A DNA stretch of 14,401 nt, taken from NCBI GenBank assembly GCA_016781775.1, contig JADDPR010000309.1, positions 1 through 14,401 on the forward strand, read 5' to 3'. The position numbers and the translations under genes were made by a program. The notes under the pieces are model-generated. The model was given only the letters and a program-made list of their open reading frames with translations, was not told the DNA's origin and ran no database searches. Shown here piece by piece: positions 1 to 7,419 of the stretch (positions are counted from its first letter, which is position 1; each line of letters begins with the position of its first letter). Source of the stretch: Rubrobacter sp. Lineage in GTDB: Bacteria; Actinomycetota; Rubrobacteria; Rubrobacterales; Rubrobacteraceae.

Positions 1-172
1 TTACTTCTTTCCTTAATCAAACTTCAAGAGTCTTAATGTGATCTACCTAACACACAGCGGTTGCGCGGGCACGCGGCGCCGATGTGAAGCTGGAGATGCC
101 GGGGCGGGCAGGGGAGGAGACGAGTTCGCGCCTTCCCTTCGGCACGTGAATCTCCGGCTCGTCTGTGGTGGG

Positions 173-1954
173 CTACAGGGCCAGGTAACGGTCGAGGAAG
201 GCGGCGATCTTGGGGTAGGCGTCGAGGCGGTTCTTGAGCTTGGCGAGGCCGTGGCCCTCGTCCTCGTAGAGGAGGTACTCGACCGTCCCGCCGTTGTTCT
301 TCACGCGGTCCACGATCTGCTCGGCCTCCCCCACCGGCACCCGGGGGTCGTTCTTGCCGTGGATGACCATGAGCGGGGCCGCTATCTTCTCGGCCTTGTG
401 GATCGGGCTTATGGACTCCAGAAACTCCCTGTCCTTCTCCAGCGAGCCGTACTCGGGCTCGCGCAAGGCCCTGCGGTAGCTGCCGGTGTTCTCGAGGAAC
501 GTCACGAAGTTCGCGATCCCGACGATGTCCACCCCCGCGGTCCAGAGCTCGGGGTACTCCGTAAGCGCCGCGAGCACCATGAACCCGCCGTAGGAGCCTC
601 CCATGACCGCGACGCGCTCGTGCCCCCTCTCGCGCAGCCAGTGGGCCGCGTGCGCGAGGTCGGCGACGGAGTCCATCCTCAAGCGCACGTCGTCGAGGTG
701 GGTGTAGGCCTTGCCGTAGCCCGTCGAGCCGCGCACGTTCGGGGAGAGGACCGCGTAGCCCTTGAGGAGGAGGTACTGCGTGACGGGGGCGAAGAGGGGC
801 CGCGACTGGCTCTCGGGGCCGCCGTGCACGTTGACGACGACCGGGGCGCCGCTCGTCCCCTCCGGCTCGTACAGGAGCGCGGGGATCCCGCGCCCGTCGA
901 ACGAGGGGTAACGCACGATCTGTGGCCTGCGAAACGTTGCGACCGGGATGCCGGCCGTCGCCGAACGGGTGAGCCGCTGCGGCTCCCCGTCGGGGATGCC
1001 CACGACCCAGATGTCGGGGTTGCGGTTCGGCCCCGTGAGGGTGAAGGCGAGCCTGCGAGAATCCGGGGAGAAGGAGAAGCCCCCGAAGATGCCGGGCGGT
1101 ATCTCGGGGTTCGGAGCGCGCCTCCCCCGGCCGTTGAAGAGCAGGAAATCCGAGAATCCCTCGACGTTTCGCGAGACGGCGAGCCAGCGTCCGTCCGGCG
1201 AGAGCTCCAGGCTCTCCACGTCCCAGGCGTCGGGGGTTAGGTGCTCGATCTCCAGGCTGCCGAGGTCCAGGCGGGCGAGCCTCACGAAGTCCCCGTCCCG
1301 ATCCGTCGCCAGAAACAGGCTCTCGCCGTCCGCCGCCACCTCGGTTCCGGAGAAGCGCGCGTCGCCCTCGTGCGGCGTCAAGAGGGTCGCCTCGCCGCTC
1401 GCGAGGTCGAGCTTGTACAAATCGTTGTTCAGGTTCGAGTGATGGCGCGAGACCACGAGGAAGGAGCCGTCCGGCGCCCAGGCCTGAACGGTGTGGTAGC
1501 CGGAGACCTCCCAGACCCTCTCGGGTTCGGCGTCGGCCTCCAGTCCTTGCGTGAAGACGTCGAAGTCGGTGCCGTTGCGGCGGGTCGCGGTGTAGGCGAT
1601 GCGCGAGCCGTCCGGGGAGAAGCCGCCGAAGTAGTGGATGGCGTCGGGGGCGCGGGTCAGGTCCCGGTCCTCGCCGCTTGCCGGGTCGAGGAGGAAGAGT
1701 TGGGAGCGCTCGTTGCCGCCGGCGTCCATCGCGTAGACGAGCTTATTCTCAGTCGGGGAGTAGTGGGCGCCCGAGACGCGCTCGTCGTGGAAGGTGATCT
1801 GCTCCGGCCAGCCCCCGCCGGCGGAGGCCGCAACCTCCCAGACCTGGGGGACGCCGGTGATCTCGGTGAGGAAGGCGACGCGGCGGCCGTCGGGGGACCA
1901 CGTAGCGCCGGAGGCCCCCCTTATCTTCAGGTACCGGGAAAACTCGTACCGCAA
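173..1954 (-). CDS. S9-family serine peptidase (acylaminoacyl/prolyl oligopeptidase type)
   Basis: A 593-residue protein. About residues 10-335 form a WD40-like beta-propeller, visible as repeated SPDGR(R/W)(L/V)A strands near 20, 112, 160, 252 and 296. About residues 345-593 are an alpha/beta-hydrolase domain. The catalytic triad is readable: Ser454 in GGSYGGFM, Asp536 in HGKNDPRVP and His568 in EDEGHGL; the oxyanion-hole region is NVHGGP near 375-380. Known for the family: cytoplasmic enzymes that trim short peptides or acylated N-termini, with the propeller excluding large substrates. No signal peptide or membrane segment is seen, so it should act in the cytoplasm. The TTG start is chosen because GAGAGGAG sits about 5 nt upstream and the first residues run straight into the propeller. 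It starts 31 nt after prpE ends on the same strand, so co-transcription is likely. Exact specificity cannot be read from sequence. Confidence 0.93.
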   Translation of the reverse strand: MRYEFSRYLKIRGASGATWSPDGRRVAFLTEITGVPQVWEVAASAGGGWPEQITFHDERVSGAHYSPTENKLVYAMDAGGNERSQLFLLDPASGEDRDLTRAPDAIHYFGGFSPDGSRIAYTATRRNGTDFDVFTQGLEADAEPERVWEVSGYHTVQAWAPDGSFLVVSRHHSNLNNDLYKLDLASGEATLLTPHEGDARFSGTEVAADGESLFLATDRDGDFVRLARLDLGSLEIEHLTPDAWDVESLELSPDGRWLAVSRNVEGFSDFLLFNGRGRRAPNPEIPPGIFGGFSFSPDSRRLAFTLTGPNRNPDIWVVGIPDGEPQRLTRSATAGIPVATFRRPQIVRYPSFDGRGIPALLYEPEGTSGAPVVVNVHGGPESQSRPLFAPVTQYLLLKGYAVLSPNVRGSTGYGKAYTHLDDVRLRMDSVADLAHAAHWLRERGHERVAVMGGSYGGFMVLAALTEYPELWTAGVDIVGIANFVTFLENTGSYRRALREPEYGSLEKDREFLESISPIHKAEKIAAPLMVIHGKNDPRVPVGEAEQIVDRVKNNGGTVEYLLYEDEGHGLAKLKNRLDAYPKIAAFLDRYLAL

Positions 1955-1985
1955 ACGCGCTCCTCTCGACTCACCGCAGGACCCT

Positions 1986-3893
1986 TTATCCTTGCCCGGA
2001 GCCGCCCGAGCGCAAGCTTTCGAGGGCGGCGGGATCTTCGAGCGTCGAGAGGTCGCCCGGGTCGCGGCTCTCGGCGAGGGCCTGGATGCTGCGGCGAAGC
2101 ATCTTCCCGCTCCTCGTCTTCGGCAGGGCGTCGACGAAGTGGATGGTGGCGGGGCGTGCGATCGCCCCTACCTTCTTCGCCACGATCTCCTTTATGGACC
2201 TCTCCAGCTCGGCGCGCCCGTCCTCCGACTCCAACTTCTCGCCGCTCTTCGCGACGACGTAGGCGAAGACCACCTGCCCCTTGTACTCGTCCTTCACCCC
2301 GACGGCGGCGGACTCGGCGACCTCGGGATGGTCGCTTATCGCCTCCTCGATCTCGCGCGTCCCGAGCCGGTGCCCCGCGACGTTTATCACGTCGTCCGAG
2401 CGCCCCATGATGAAGTGGTAGCCCTCCTCGTCCTTTGTCGCCCAGTCGAAGGTCGAGTAGAGCTCTTCGGGGAAGTCCGAGAAGTACGTCTCGACGAAGC
2501 GCTCGTCGTCTCCCCAGATCGTGCTCATGCACCCGGGCGGCAGCGGCGGCTTTATGGCGAGCACCCCGCGCTCGTTCGGCCCGACCTCCTCGCCGGTATC
2601 CTCGTGGACCAGCTTCACGTCGTAGCCCGCGCACGGGAAGCCCGCCGAACCCGACTTCACCGGCGCATCCTCCAGGCCCGGCATCATCGCGGCCAGGATC
2701 GGCCACCCCGTCTCCGTCTGCCAGTAGTTGTCCCGCACGGAGACGCCCAGGGATTCAGAAGCCCAGCGCGAGGTCGGCTCGTCCAGAGGTTCGCCGGCCA
2801 GGAAAAGCTTGCGAAGGGAGCTCGTGTCGTGCTTCTTCATGTACTCCGGATCCTGCTTGCGGAGCGCCCGGATCGCCGTCGGCGAGGTGAACATCGTGTG
2901 GACGCCGTGGTCCTCCACGATCTTCCACCATATCGCCGGGTCGGGGCGGATCGGGAGCCCCTCGTAGAGGATCGAGGTCATCCCGTGCAGGAGCGGGGCG
3001 TAGACGATGTACGAGTGCCCGACGACCCACCCGACGTCCGACGCGCAGAACATCGTCTCGCCCGGCGCCGAGTCGAAGACGTGCTCCATCGAGGCCGCGA
3101 GCGCGACGGCGTAGCCGCCGGTGTCGCGCTGCACCCCTTTGGGCGTCCCCGTCGTCCCCGAGGTGTACAGGATGTAGCTCGGCTCGCTCGACTCGACCCA
3201 CTGAACGGGAACCTCGACGCCCGCGTGCTTCTCGCGGAGCTCGGCGTACTCCCGGTCGCGGCCCTCGGTGAGGGTCAGGTCTTCGTCGATCCCACGCCGG
3301 CAGAAGAGCACATTCTCCGGCGGGTGCTCGGCGATCTCTAAGGCCTCGTTCACCAGCGGCTCGTAGCGGATCACGTTCCCGCCGCGCATCCCGGCGTCGG
3401 TGGTGACCATGACCTTGGGCTTCGCGTCGTCTATTCGCTTGGCGAGGCTGCCCGCCGCGAAGCCGCCGAAGACCATGGAGTGTACGGCCCCGAGGCGCAC
3501 GCAGGCGAGCATGGCGAAGACCGCCTCGACCATCATCGGCATGTAGATGATGACCCGATCTCCCCTGCCGACGCCGAGCTCCCTAAGCGTCGCCGCGAAG
3601 GCGTTGACCTCGGCGTACAGGTCCCCGTAGGTGTAGCTCTCCTCGGCGCCCGTCTCGGTGGAGATGTAGATTATGGCCTTCTGGTCCCGCCGCTCGTCGA
3701 GGTGGCGGTCGACCGCGTTGTAGCAGAGGTTCGTCTCCCCCCCGACAAACCAGCGGACAAAGGGCGGGCGGCCGAAGTCGCAGACCTCCTCGAAGTCCTT
3801 GTTCCAGTGAATGCGCCGGGCCTGCTCCGACCAGAAACCGTCGCGGTCCTCGATCGAACGCCGGTGAAAGGCCTTGTACTCCTCTATGCTCAA
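1986..3893 (-). CDS. prpE: Propionyl-CoA synthetase (propionate--CoA ligase)
   Basis: A 635-residue member of the ANL adenylate-forming family that makes propionyl-CoA from propionate, ATP and CoA through propionyl-AMP. Motifs in order: WFVGGETNLCYNAVDRH near 48-64, typical of acetyl/propionyl-CoA synthetases; the phosphate-binding loop TSGTTGTPKG at 244-253; DNYWQTETGWP at 388-398; GRSDDVINVAGHRLG at 497-511; and the adenylation/acetylation lysine Lys597 in KTRSGKMLRR. The segments VQRDTGGYAVALA, NYWQTETGWPI and the tail SRDPGDLSTLEDPA match my recollection of E. coli PrpE far better than Acs, so PrpE is preferred. The TTG start at 3891-3893 is chosen because AGGAGG lies 5-6 nt upstream and the protein then begins LSIEEYKAFHRRSI, aligning with the PrpE N-terminus. 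The frame stays open upstream to 4091, but that part has no ribosome site. The lysine suggests control by reversible acylation (family knowledge). Confidence 0.93.
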   Translation of the reverse strand: MSIEEYKAFHRRSIEDRDGFWSEQARRIHWNKDFEEVCDFGRPPFVRWFVGGETNLCYNAVDRHLDERRDQKAIIYISTETGAEESYTYGDLYAEVNAFAATLRELGVGRGDRVIIYMPMMVEAVFAMLACVRLGAVHSMVFGGFAAGSLAKRIDDAKPKVMVTTDAGMRGGNVIRYEPLVNEALEIAEHPPENVLFCRRGIDEDLTLTEGRDREYAELREKHAGVEVPVQWVESSEPSYILYTSGTTGTPKGVQRDTGGYAVALAASMEHVFDSAPGETMFCASDVGWVVGHSYIVYAPLLHGMTSILYEGLPIRPDPAIWWKIVEDHGVHTMFTSPTAIRALRKQDPEYMKKHDTSSLRKLFLAGEPLDEPTSRWASESLGVSVRDNYWQTETGWPILAAMMPGLEDAPVKSGSAGFPCAGYDVKLVHEDTGEEVGPNERGVLAIKPPLPPGCMSTIWGDDERFVETYFSDFPEELYSTFDWATKDEEGYHFIMGRSDDVINVAGHRLGTREIEEAISDHPEVAESAAVGVKDEYKGQVVFAYVVAKSGEKLESEDGRAELERSIKEIVAKKVGAIARPATIHFVDALPKTRSGKMLRRSIQALAESRDPGDLSTLEDPAALESLRSGGSGQG

Positions 3894-3951
3894 CGTTGCC
3901 TCCTCTTCCCCGCCAAAGATATCCTGCGGCGTCCCCACGCCGATGCCGGGC

Positions 3952-3957
3952 ATTCTA
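3952..3957 (-). promoter_or_regulatory. Possible -10 box upstream of prpE
   Basis: On the minus strand the sequence reads TAGAAT, one base from TATAAT, about 58 nt before the prpE start. No convincing -35 hexamer lies 16-18 nt upstream. It is in the 124-nt divergent gap between prpE and the small plus-strand gene at 4018, where a promoter is expected. Confidence 0.25.
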
Positions 3958-4017
3958 GCGTAGCCGCATCGCCCACGGACCTGTAACGTGCAGCGAGACG
4001 CGGAGGGAGCGTGAGCG

Positions 4018-4452
4018 ATGCGGTGGATAAGAAGGCTCTTCAGAGAAGGAGACCCCGACCGGGAGCCGGGGCGCGACGCTCCGGGAGGCATCCTGCCCGC
4101 GGAGGAGGCCGAGAAGATCGGGACGGAGCATGATCTCCTCGCGGGCTACGAGGCCGCCCTGGAACGGAACACGCAGGCGGCGAGGTCCGAGGAACGCGGC
4201 GACGTGGAGGGGGCGATCCACCTCTACGAGACCAGCGTCGCCGAGGAGTTCGTCGGCGCCCACCCCTACGAACGACTCGCCGCCCTCCACGAGAACCGCC
4301 GAAACTACGCCGGGGCCCTCCGCGTCACCGAGACCTTTGTAAGCCTCGCCCGCAGCGGCAGGCTGCCCCGCGGCTCCCAGCGCTCCGCCGACCGGAAGCT
4401 CCCCGAGTTCGAGGCCCGCGCCGAACGGTACCGCCGGCTGCTGGAGGGCTAG
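4018..4452 (+). CDS. Small TPR-like helical protein
   Basis: A 144-residue soluble protein. An Arg-rich N-terminus (MRWIRRLF) is followed by an acidic stretch and then, from about residue 42, paired amphipathic helices with TPR-like spacing: GYEAALERNTQAARSEERGDVEGAIHLYETSV, then HPYERLAALHENRRNYAGALRVTETFV. The alternating small and aromatic residues (G-x-A, Y, A-x-L) fit one and a half to two tetratricopeptide repeats, which normally bind other proteins. Start ATG with GGAGGGAG about 8-10 nt upstream. It is divergent from prpE and converges with the SHOCT gene, only 9 nt separating the stop codons. No specific function can be given; the gene is called from ordinary GC-rich codon usage, a good ribosome site and the repeat pattern. 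Confidence 0.75.
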   Translation: MRWIRRLFREGDPDREPGRDAPGGILPAEEAEKIGTEHDLLAGYEAALERNTQAARSEERGDVEGAIHLYETSVAEEFVGAHPYERLAALHENRRNYAGALRVTETFVSLARSGRLPRGSQRSADRKLPEFEARAERYRRLLEG

Positions 4453-4461
4453 GGGGTGCCC

Positions 4462-4707
4462 TTACCCCTCCAAAACGCTCCTCATCTGCTCGAACTCCTG
4501 GCGGGAGAGCTCGCCGCGCGCGTACCGCTCCCGCACGATGCGAAGAGCCTCGGAGGGACCTTCGCCGGGTCTTATTCGCGAGATGAGACGCCTCCCGGAA
4601 AACAAAATTCCGAAGAATATACCCGCGAAGACGGCTACCGCGGAGACCAACGCCGGAAACACGCTAAAGATAAACATTTCCCAGAAACCAGGCCCGTAAG
4701 CACCCAC
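4462..4707 (-). CDS. Single-pass membrane protein with SHOCT domain
   Basis: An 81-residue protein with one clear transmembrane helix (about residues 10-36, MFIFSVFPALVSAVAVFAGIF), a basic stop-transfer stretch (SGRRLISRIR), then a C-terminal SHOCT motif, seen as ALRIVRERYARGELSRQEFEQMRSVL. SHOCT is a short C-terminal oligomerisation-like module common in bacterial membrane proteins; known members in general have no assigned enzymatic role. The GTG start at 4705-4707 is chosen because GGAAAGGGG lies about 6 nt upstream. A TTG at 4749 with AGGAG 9 nt before it would add 14 residues, and the ATG at MFIFSV would shorten the protein, so the start is uncertain while the gene itself is not. Confidence 0.82.
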   Translation of the reverse strand: MGAYGPGFWEMFIFSVFPALVSAVAVFAGIFFGILFSGRRLISRIRPGEGPSEALRIVRERYARGELSRQEFEQMRSVLEG

Positions 4708-4824
4708 GCTACACCCCTTTCCCAAGGAGAGACCTACCCGTCCGCACAACTATATGCACTCCTGAAGCCCGGGACGAGTCGCGAATGGCTTGTGCCCGCC
4801 GTTTCGTGACACCGGACGCGGGCA

Positions 4825-4830
4825 TATAAT
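4825..4830 (+). promoter_or_regulatory. -10 box of the glutamate dehydrogenase remnant
   Basis: A perfect TATAAT at 4825-4830 stands out in GC-rich surroundings, 36 nt before the TTG that opens the gene remnant. The -35 is poor: TTTCGT with 17-nt spacing or TTCGTG with 16. It may still drive transcription through the remnant into the tandem cyclic-nucleotide-fold genes at 5050, for which no nearer promoter is evident. Confidence 0.5.
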
Positions 4831-4866
4831 TTTCTCGGGACTGGCGGCGAGAGGGACGGTGGGCGC

Positions 4867-5036
4867 TTGAGCTTCGAGGACACCAACCACTTCTTCGGTC
4901 GGGCGATGGACGTGATGGACATCGGGCAGAAGTCCGCAGGCTCACCAAACGCCGCGACCTCAACCTCCGCACGGCGGCCTTCGTCCTGGCGATAGGAAGG
5001 GTCGGCAAGGCGACCGTCCTGCGGGGCATCTACTAG
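4867..5036 (+). pseudogene. Remnant of NAD(P)-glutamate dehydrogenase (large internal deletion plus frameshift)
   Basis: Starting at TTG 4867, with GAGGGACGG about 8 nt upstream, 22 codons read LSFEDTNHFFGRAMDVMDIGQK. This resembles the start of Glu/Leu/Phe/Val dehydrogenases (E-x-x-N-x-x-F-x-R-A, then V-R-R-L). At 4933 one base appears to be missing; in the next frame the text continues as VRRLTKRRDL and then LRTAAFVLAIGRVGKATVLRGIY with a TAG stop at 5034-5036. That last segment resembles the extreme C-terminus of the same family (LRTAAY-x-LAI-x-RV-x-x-A-x-x-LRG). An intact enzyme has about 410-430 residues, so roughly 1.1 kb of catalytic core is missing between LTK and RDLNL. It is therefore a dead gene rather than a small protein. 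The promoter-like -10 and ribosome site are still present. The family assignment is from memory of the end motifs. Confidence 0.7.
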
Positions 5037-5049
5037 GAGCTTTGGGAGC

Positions 5050-5592
5050 ATGGAAGAGAGCGACATCAAGGGCGGGATGAAGGCGGCGCGCATCTTCGAA
5101 TTCCTCTCCGAGGAGGAGAGCGAGGAGTTCGTGAGGGTCTCCGAGCCTGTTGTCTTCGCACCCGGCGAGATCATCATAAGGGAGGGCGGCACGCCGAGCA
5201 GCCTCTTCGTCCTTACCTCCGGCGTCGTCGAGGTCATGAAGCGCGTCCCCGGGCGCGGGACCCGCAAGCTCGCCGAGATCGACGCGAGCGACGGGAGGAC
5301 CGTCGTCGGAGAACGCGGTCTCCTGGGCTCTAGCGGGGCCTCGGCCACGGTACGGGTGGGCTCCGCCGGCGAGGTCGAGGCCATAAAGATCCCCAGGGAG
5401 GCGTTCCGGGAGATGATTCGGGCCGGGAACCCCGCCGCGTACAAGCTCGCCACCCGGATCACCCGCCTCCTCGCCCGGCGCCTCACGCGCCTCGACGAGG
5501 AGGTCGTCGGTGCCATCCGCGAGCTCGACCGCCGCGGCGAGACCGACCTCGACGTCTTCCGCGACAAGCTGATCACAGAATGGATGGTCTGA
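5050..5592 (+). CDS. Cyclic-nucleotide-binding-fold protein, first of a tandem pair
   Basis: A 180-residue protein with a cNMP-binding-type beta-barrel at about residues 15-125: FLSEEESEEFV, then FAPGEIIIREGGTPSSLFVLTSGVVEV and VVGERGLLGSSGASATVRV. The phosphate-binding-cassette position that normally reads P-R-(T/A)-A-x-(V/C) is G-A-S-A-T-V here, so the arginine that grips the cyclic phosphate is missing and ordinary cAMP/cGMP binding is doubtful. There is no helix-turn-helix; instead a helical tail (about 130-180) ends in DLDVFRDKLITEW. The ATG start follows GGGAG closely, with AGGAG about 10 nt upstream; an in-frame ATG nine codons on is possible. The next gene on the same strand is its paralogue, 19 nt downstream. 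It may be a ligand sensor or scaffold acting through protein contacts (inference). Confidence 0.85.
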   Translation: MEESDIKGGMKAARIFEFLSEEESEEFVRVSEPVVFAPGEIIIREGGTPSSLFVLTSGVVEVMKRVPGRGTRKLAEIDASDGRTVVGERGLLGSSGASATVRVGSAGEVEAIKIPREAFREMIRAGNPAAYKLATRITRLLARRLTRLDEEVVGAIRELDRRGETDLDVFRDKLITEWMV

Positions 5593-5611
5593 GAACCCAG
5601 GAGGACCGTGC

Positions 5612-6133
5612 GTGCAGCCGACCGTGGAGAGCCTGCCGTTGTTCGAGACCCTCGCCCCCGAAGAGCGCCCGGAGATAGCCTCGCTCCTGGAGCCCGCGAG
5701 CTTCGCGGCCGGCGAGGAAATCATCACCGAAGGCGGCCCCGAGGAGTACCTGTACGTCCTCACCTCCGGCGAGGTCGAGGTACACAAGGAGGTGGTCCCC
5801 GGCCGGCACCAGCACCTCGCCACCATGCAGGCCCCGACCGTGGTCGGGGAGATGGGCCTGATGACCGACCCGACGGCGACGGCGACGGTCACCGCCCGGG
5901 ACGCCGCGGAAGGCTGGCGCCTCCCGCGCGAAGCCTTCCTCCGGAGCCTGGACTCGGGCTCCGTCGCGGCCCACAAGATAGCGTACGAGATCGGGCGGAC
6001 GGTCGCCGAACGCATGGCCGCCACCGACGAGGCCGTGGCGAAGATCATCGCCGGCCTCGAAGAAGACAGAGCCTCCGCAGACCGCGACTTCGACGTCTTC
6101 GGCGACAAGCTCATGCGCGAGTGGAGCTTCTAG
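5612..6133 (+). CDS. Cyclic-nucleotide-binding-fold protein, second of a tandem pair
   Basis: A 173-residue paralogue of the preceding gene. The barrel spans about residues 8-115: LPLFETLAPEERPEIASLL, then FAAGEEIITEGGPEEYLYVLTSGEVEVHKEV and VVGEMGLMTDPTATATVTA. As in its neighbour, the cassette lacks the phosphate-binding arginine (DPTATATV). The helical tail ends in DFDVFGDKLMREW, closely matching the neighbour's DLDVFRDKLITEW. There is no DNA-binding domain. The GTG start at 5612 is supported by a perfect AGGAGG at 5599-5604 with 7-nt spacing. The 19-nt gap from the first gene indicates one transcript. The pair looks like a duplication that has diverged strongly outside the core motifs; the two may form a heterodimer (inference). 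Confidence 0.87.
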   Translation: MQPTVESLPLFETLAPEERPEIASLLEPASFAAGEEIITEGGPEEYLYVLTSGEVEVHKEVVPGRHQHLATMQAPTVVGEMGLMTDPTATATVTARDAAEGWRLPREAFLRSLDSGSVAAHKIAYEIGRTVAERMAATDEAVAKIIAGLEEDRASADRDFDVFGDKLMREWSF

Positions 6134-6161
6134 GGACCGTCGGGACGAGGACTACCAAACA

Positions 6162-6211
6162 GCCGCCCCGCATGCCGGACGGCGGCGGGCGGCACGAGGG
6201 GAGCGCTCCCC
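6162..6211. terminator. Paired hairpins between convergent genes
   Basis: Between the stop of the second cyclic-nucleotide-fold gene and the stop of proline dehydrogenase lie two inverted repeats. GCCGCCC (6162-6168) pairs with GGGCGGC (6187-6193), and a perfect 14-nt palindrome GGGGAGCGCTCCCC occupies 6198-6211, abutting the proline dehydrogenase stop codon. There is no long T-tract, as is common in high-GC bacteria. A bidirectional terminator is the natural reading. Confidence 0.5.
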
Positions 6212-7201
6212 TTAGCGCTTGATGAGCCCGACGACGCTGCGGGCGACGTCCTGGGCGACGTACCTCGCTATCTGCGGGTTCTCCTTGAGCCTGCGCGTCG
6301 AGTACTCGTACCAGTCCTTCCCAAACGGCACGTACACCCGCACCTTGTGCCCCGCCCCCACGAGTATGCGCCTCAGGGGCTCGTCAACCCCGAGGAGCAT
6401 CTGGAACTCATAGCGGTCCTTCGGGAGCTTCAGCTCGTGCGAGATCCTCAGGGCGTGCCAGACGAGGTGCTCGTCGTGGGTAGCGACCCCCACGTAGCAG
6501 CCCGCCTCCATGAGCTTCTCGAGGAGGAAGACGAAGTTCTGGCGGACGGTGTCGAAGCCCTTGTAGGCGACCTCGCGGGGCTCGACGTAGATGCCCTTGC
6601 ACAGGCGCACGGAGACCCCGGCCTCGGCGAGATGTTCCACGTCCCCCAGGCTCCGCCTTAGGTAAGCCTGGACCACGGCCCCGGTGTTCCCGTGCCGCTC
6701 GTGCATGTCCAGCACGATCCGGATCGTCTGCTGCGTGTGCGAGGAGTCCTCCATGTCCACCCGGACGAACCGCCCCCTCGCCTTGGCGTAGACGATCACC
6801 TCCTCCAGGTTGCTCCTGCACAAGCCCTCGTCGAGGTCGAGCCCGAGCCCCGTGAGCTTCACCGAGATCCCGCTCTTCAGGTCGTGCTCCACGATGGCGT
6901 CGACGACCCGCTTGTACTGCTCGAGCTTCTCGGCGGCGTCGGCGCGGTCCCTCGTGAACTCCCCGAGCACGTCCAGCGTGGCCAAGCAGCCCTGCCCGTT
7001 CAAACCCCTCACCGTGGCGACCGCCTCCGGAAGGCTCTCCCCGGCCATGTAGCGCCGGGAGATCCGGCGCACGATCGGGCGGGGTATCACAGGCACGGAG
7101 TTCGCTATGACCCTGTCCAGCATCCCCACGATCGAAGCCCCCGAAGACGCGCGTACTCGCTCCCCTTGGACCGGCATTCTAACCGAAGCGTCCGGCGGCA
7201 T
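6212..7201 (-). CDS. Proline dehydrogenase (monofunctional, FAD-dependent)
   Basis: A 329-residue flavoenzyme oxidising L-proline to 1-pyrroline-5-carboxylate, the first step of proline catabolism, passing electrons to the membrane quinone pool. The monofunctional (beta/alpha)8-barrel form is evident: RRYMAGESLPEA near 50, SGISVKLTGLGLDLDEGLC, VRVDMEDSSHTQQT, GAVVQAYLRRSLGD, VRLCKGIYVEPREVAYKG, VGVATHDEHLV, YEFQMLLGV and the C-terminal GKDWYEYSTRRLKENP, whose Arg pair binds the proline carboxylate in characterised members. The ATG at 7199-7201 has GGAGGAG 3-4 nt upstream and is preferred. The ATG at 7121-7123 (MLDRV) gives 303 residues, closer to the Thermus enzyme, but has a poorer ribosome site. 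The usual partner, pyrroline-5-carboxylate dehydrogenase, is not in the window. The gene is divergent from the ArsR-type gene across about 220 nt. Confidence 0.94.
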   Translation of the reverse strand: MPPDASVRMPVQGERVRASSGASIVGMLDRVIANSVPVIPRPIVRRISRRYMAGESLPEAVATVRGLNGQGCLATLDVLGEFTRDRADAAEKLEQYKRVVDAIVEHDLKSGISVKLTGLGLDLDEGLCRSNLEEVIVYAKARGRFVRVDMEDSSHTQQTIRIVLDMHERHGNTGAVVQAYLRRSLGDVEHLAEAGVSVRLCKGIYVEPREVAYKGFDTVRQNFVFLLEKLMEAGCYVGVATHDEHLVWHALRISHELKLPKDRYEFQMLLGVDEPLRRILVGAGHKVRVYVPFGKDWYEYSTRRLKENPQIARYVAQDVARSVVGLIKR

Positions 7202-7419
7202 TGCTCCTCCGGTTTCAAACAGAAGACCCCGCCCCCGGAAGTTCGACAAGCATCGAAAAAGTCTTCTCGTAGCCCAAACGTTTTGTTATCCTATTCACTA
7301 ACGTCCCTCCCCTTGGCGGCCGAGCGAAACGGTCTCGGGGGGCAAAGTTGGTACGGTGGGTTCATATACGGTGGGATACGTCCGGGTGTATAGTGTGCGG
7401 GACGTGAAAGGAGCTATAC

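Noticed and set aside
1..172. AT-rich window start as a possible promoter or terminator
   Set aside because: The first 50 nt are AT-rich but show no paired -35/-10 hexamers and no good hairpin after the peptidase stop; only GACGAG/CTCGTC with a wide gap was found.
38..1240. Long plus-strand open frame across the S9 peptidase
   Set aside because: It is antisense to a clearly homologous gene; open frames opposite genes are expected at this GC content.
4443..4471. GGAGGG/CCCTCC and AGGGG/CCCCT pairings between the convergent TPR-like and SHOCT genes
   Set aside because: Stems of only 5-6 bp with large loops that exclude one another and overlap coding ends; too weak to call a terminator.
7199..7260. 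TTTCAAA and GTTCGAC motifs as a possible tRNA-Sec
   Set aside because: The bases around TTTCAAA do not form an anticodon stem, no acceptor stem closes the region, and it overlaps the proline dehydrogenase start.
7365..7395. TATAC...GTATA inverted repeat as an ArsR-type operator
   Set aside because: Arms of only 5 bp with irregular spacing; noted under the repressor gene but not strong enough to list as a site.
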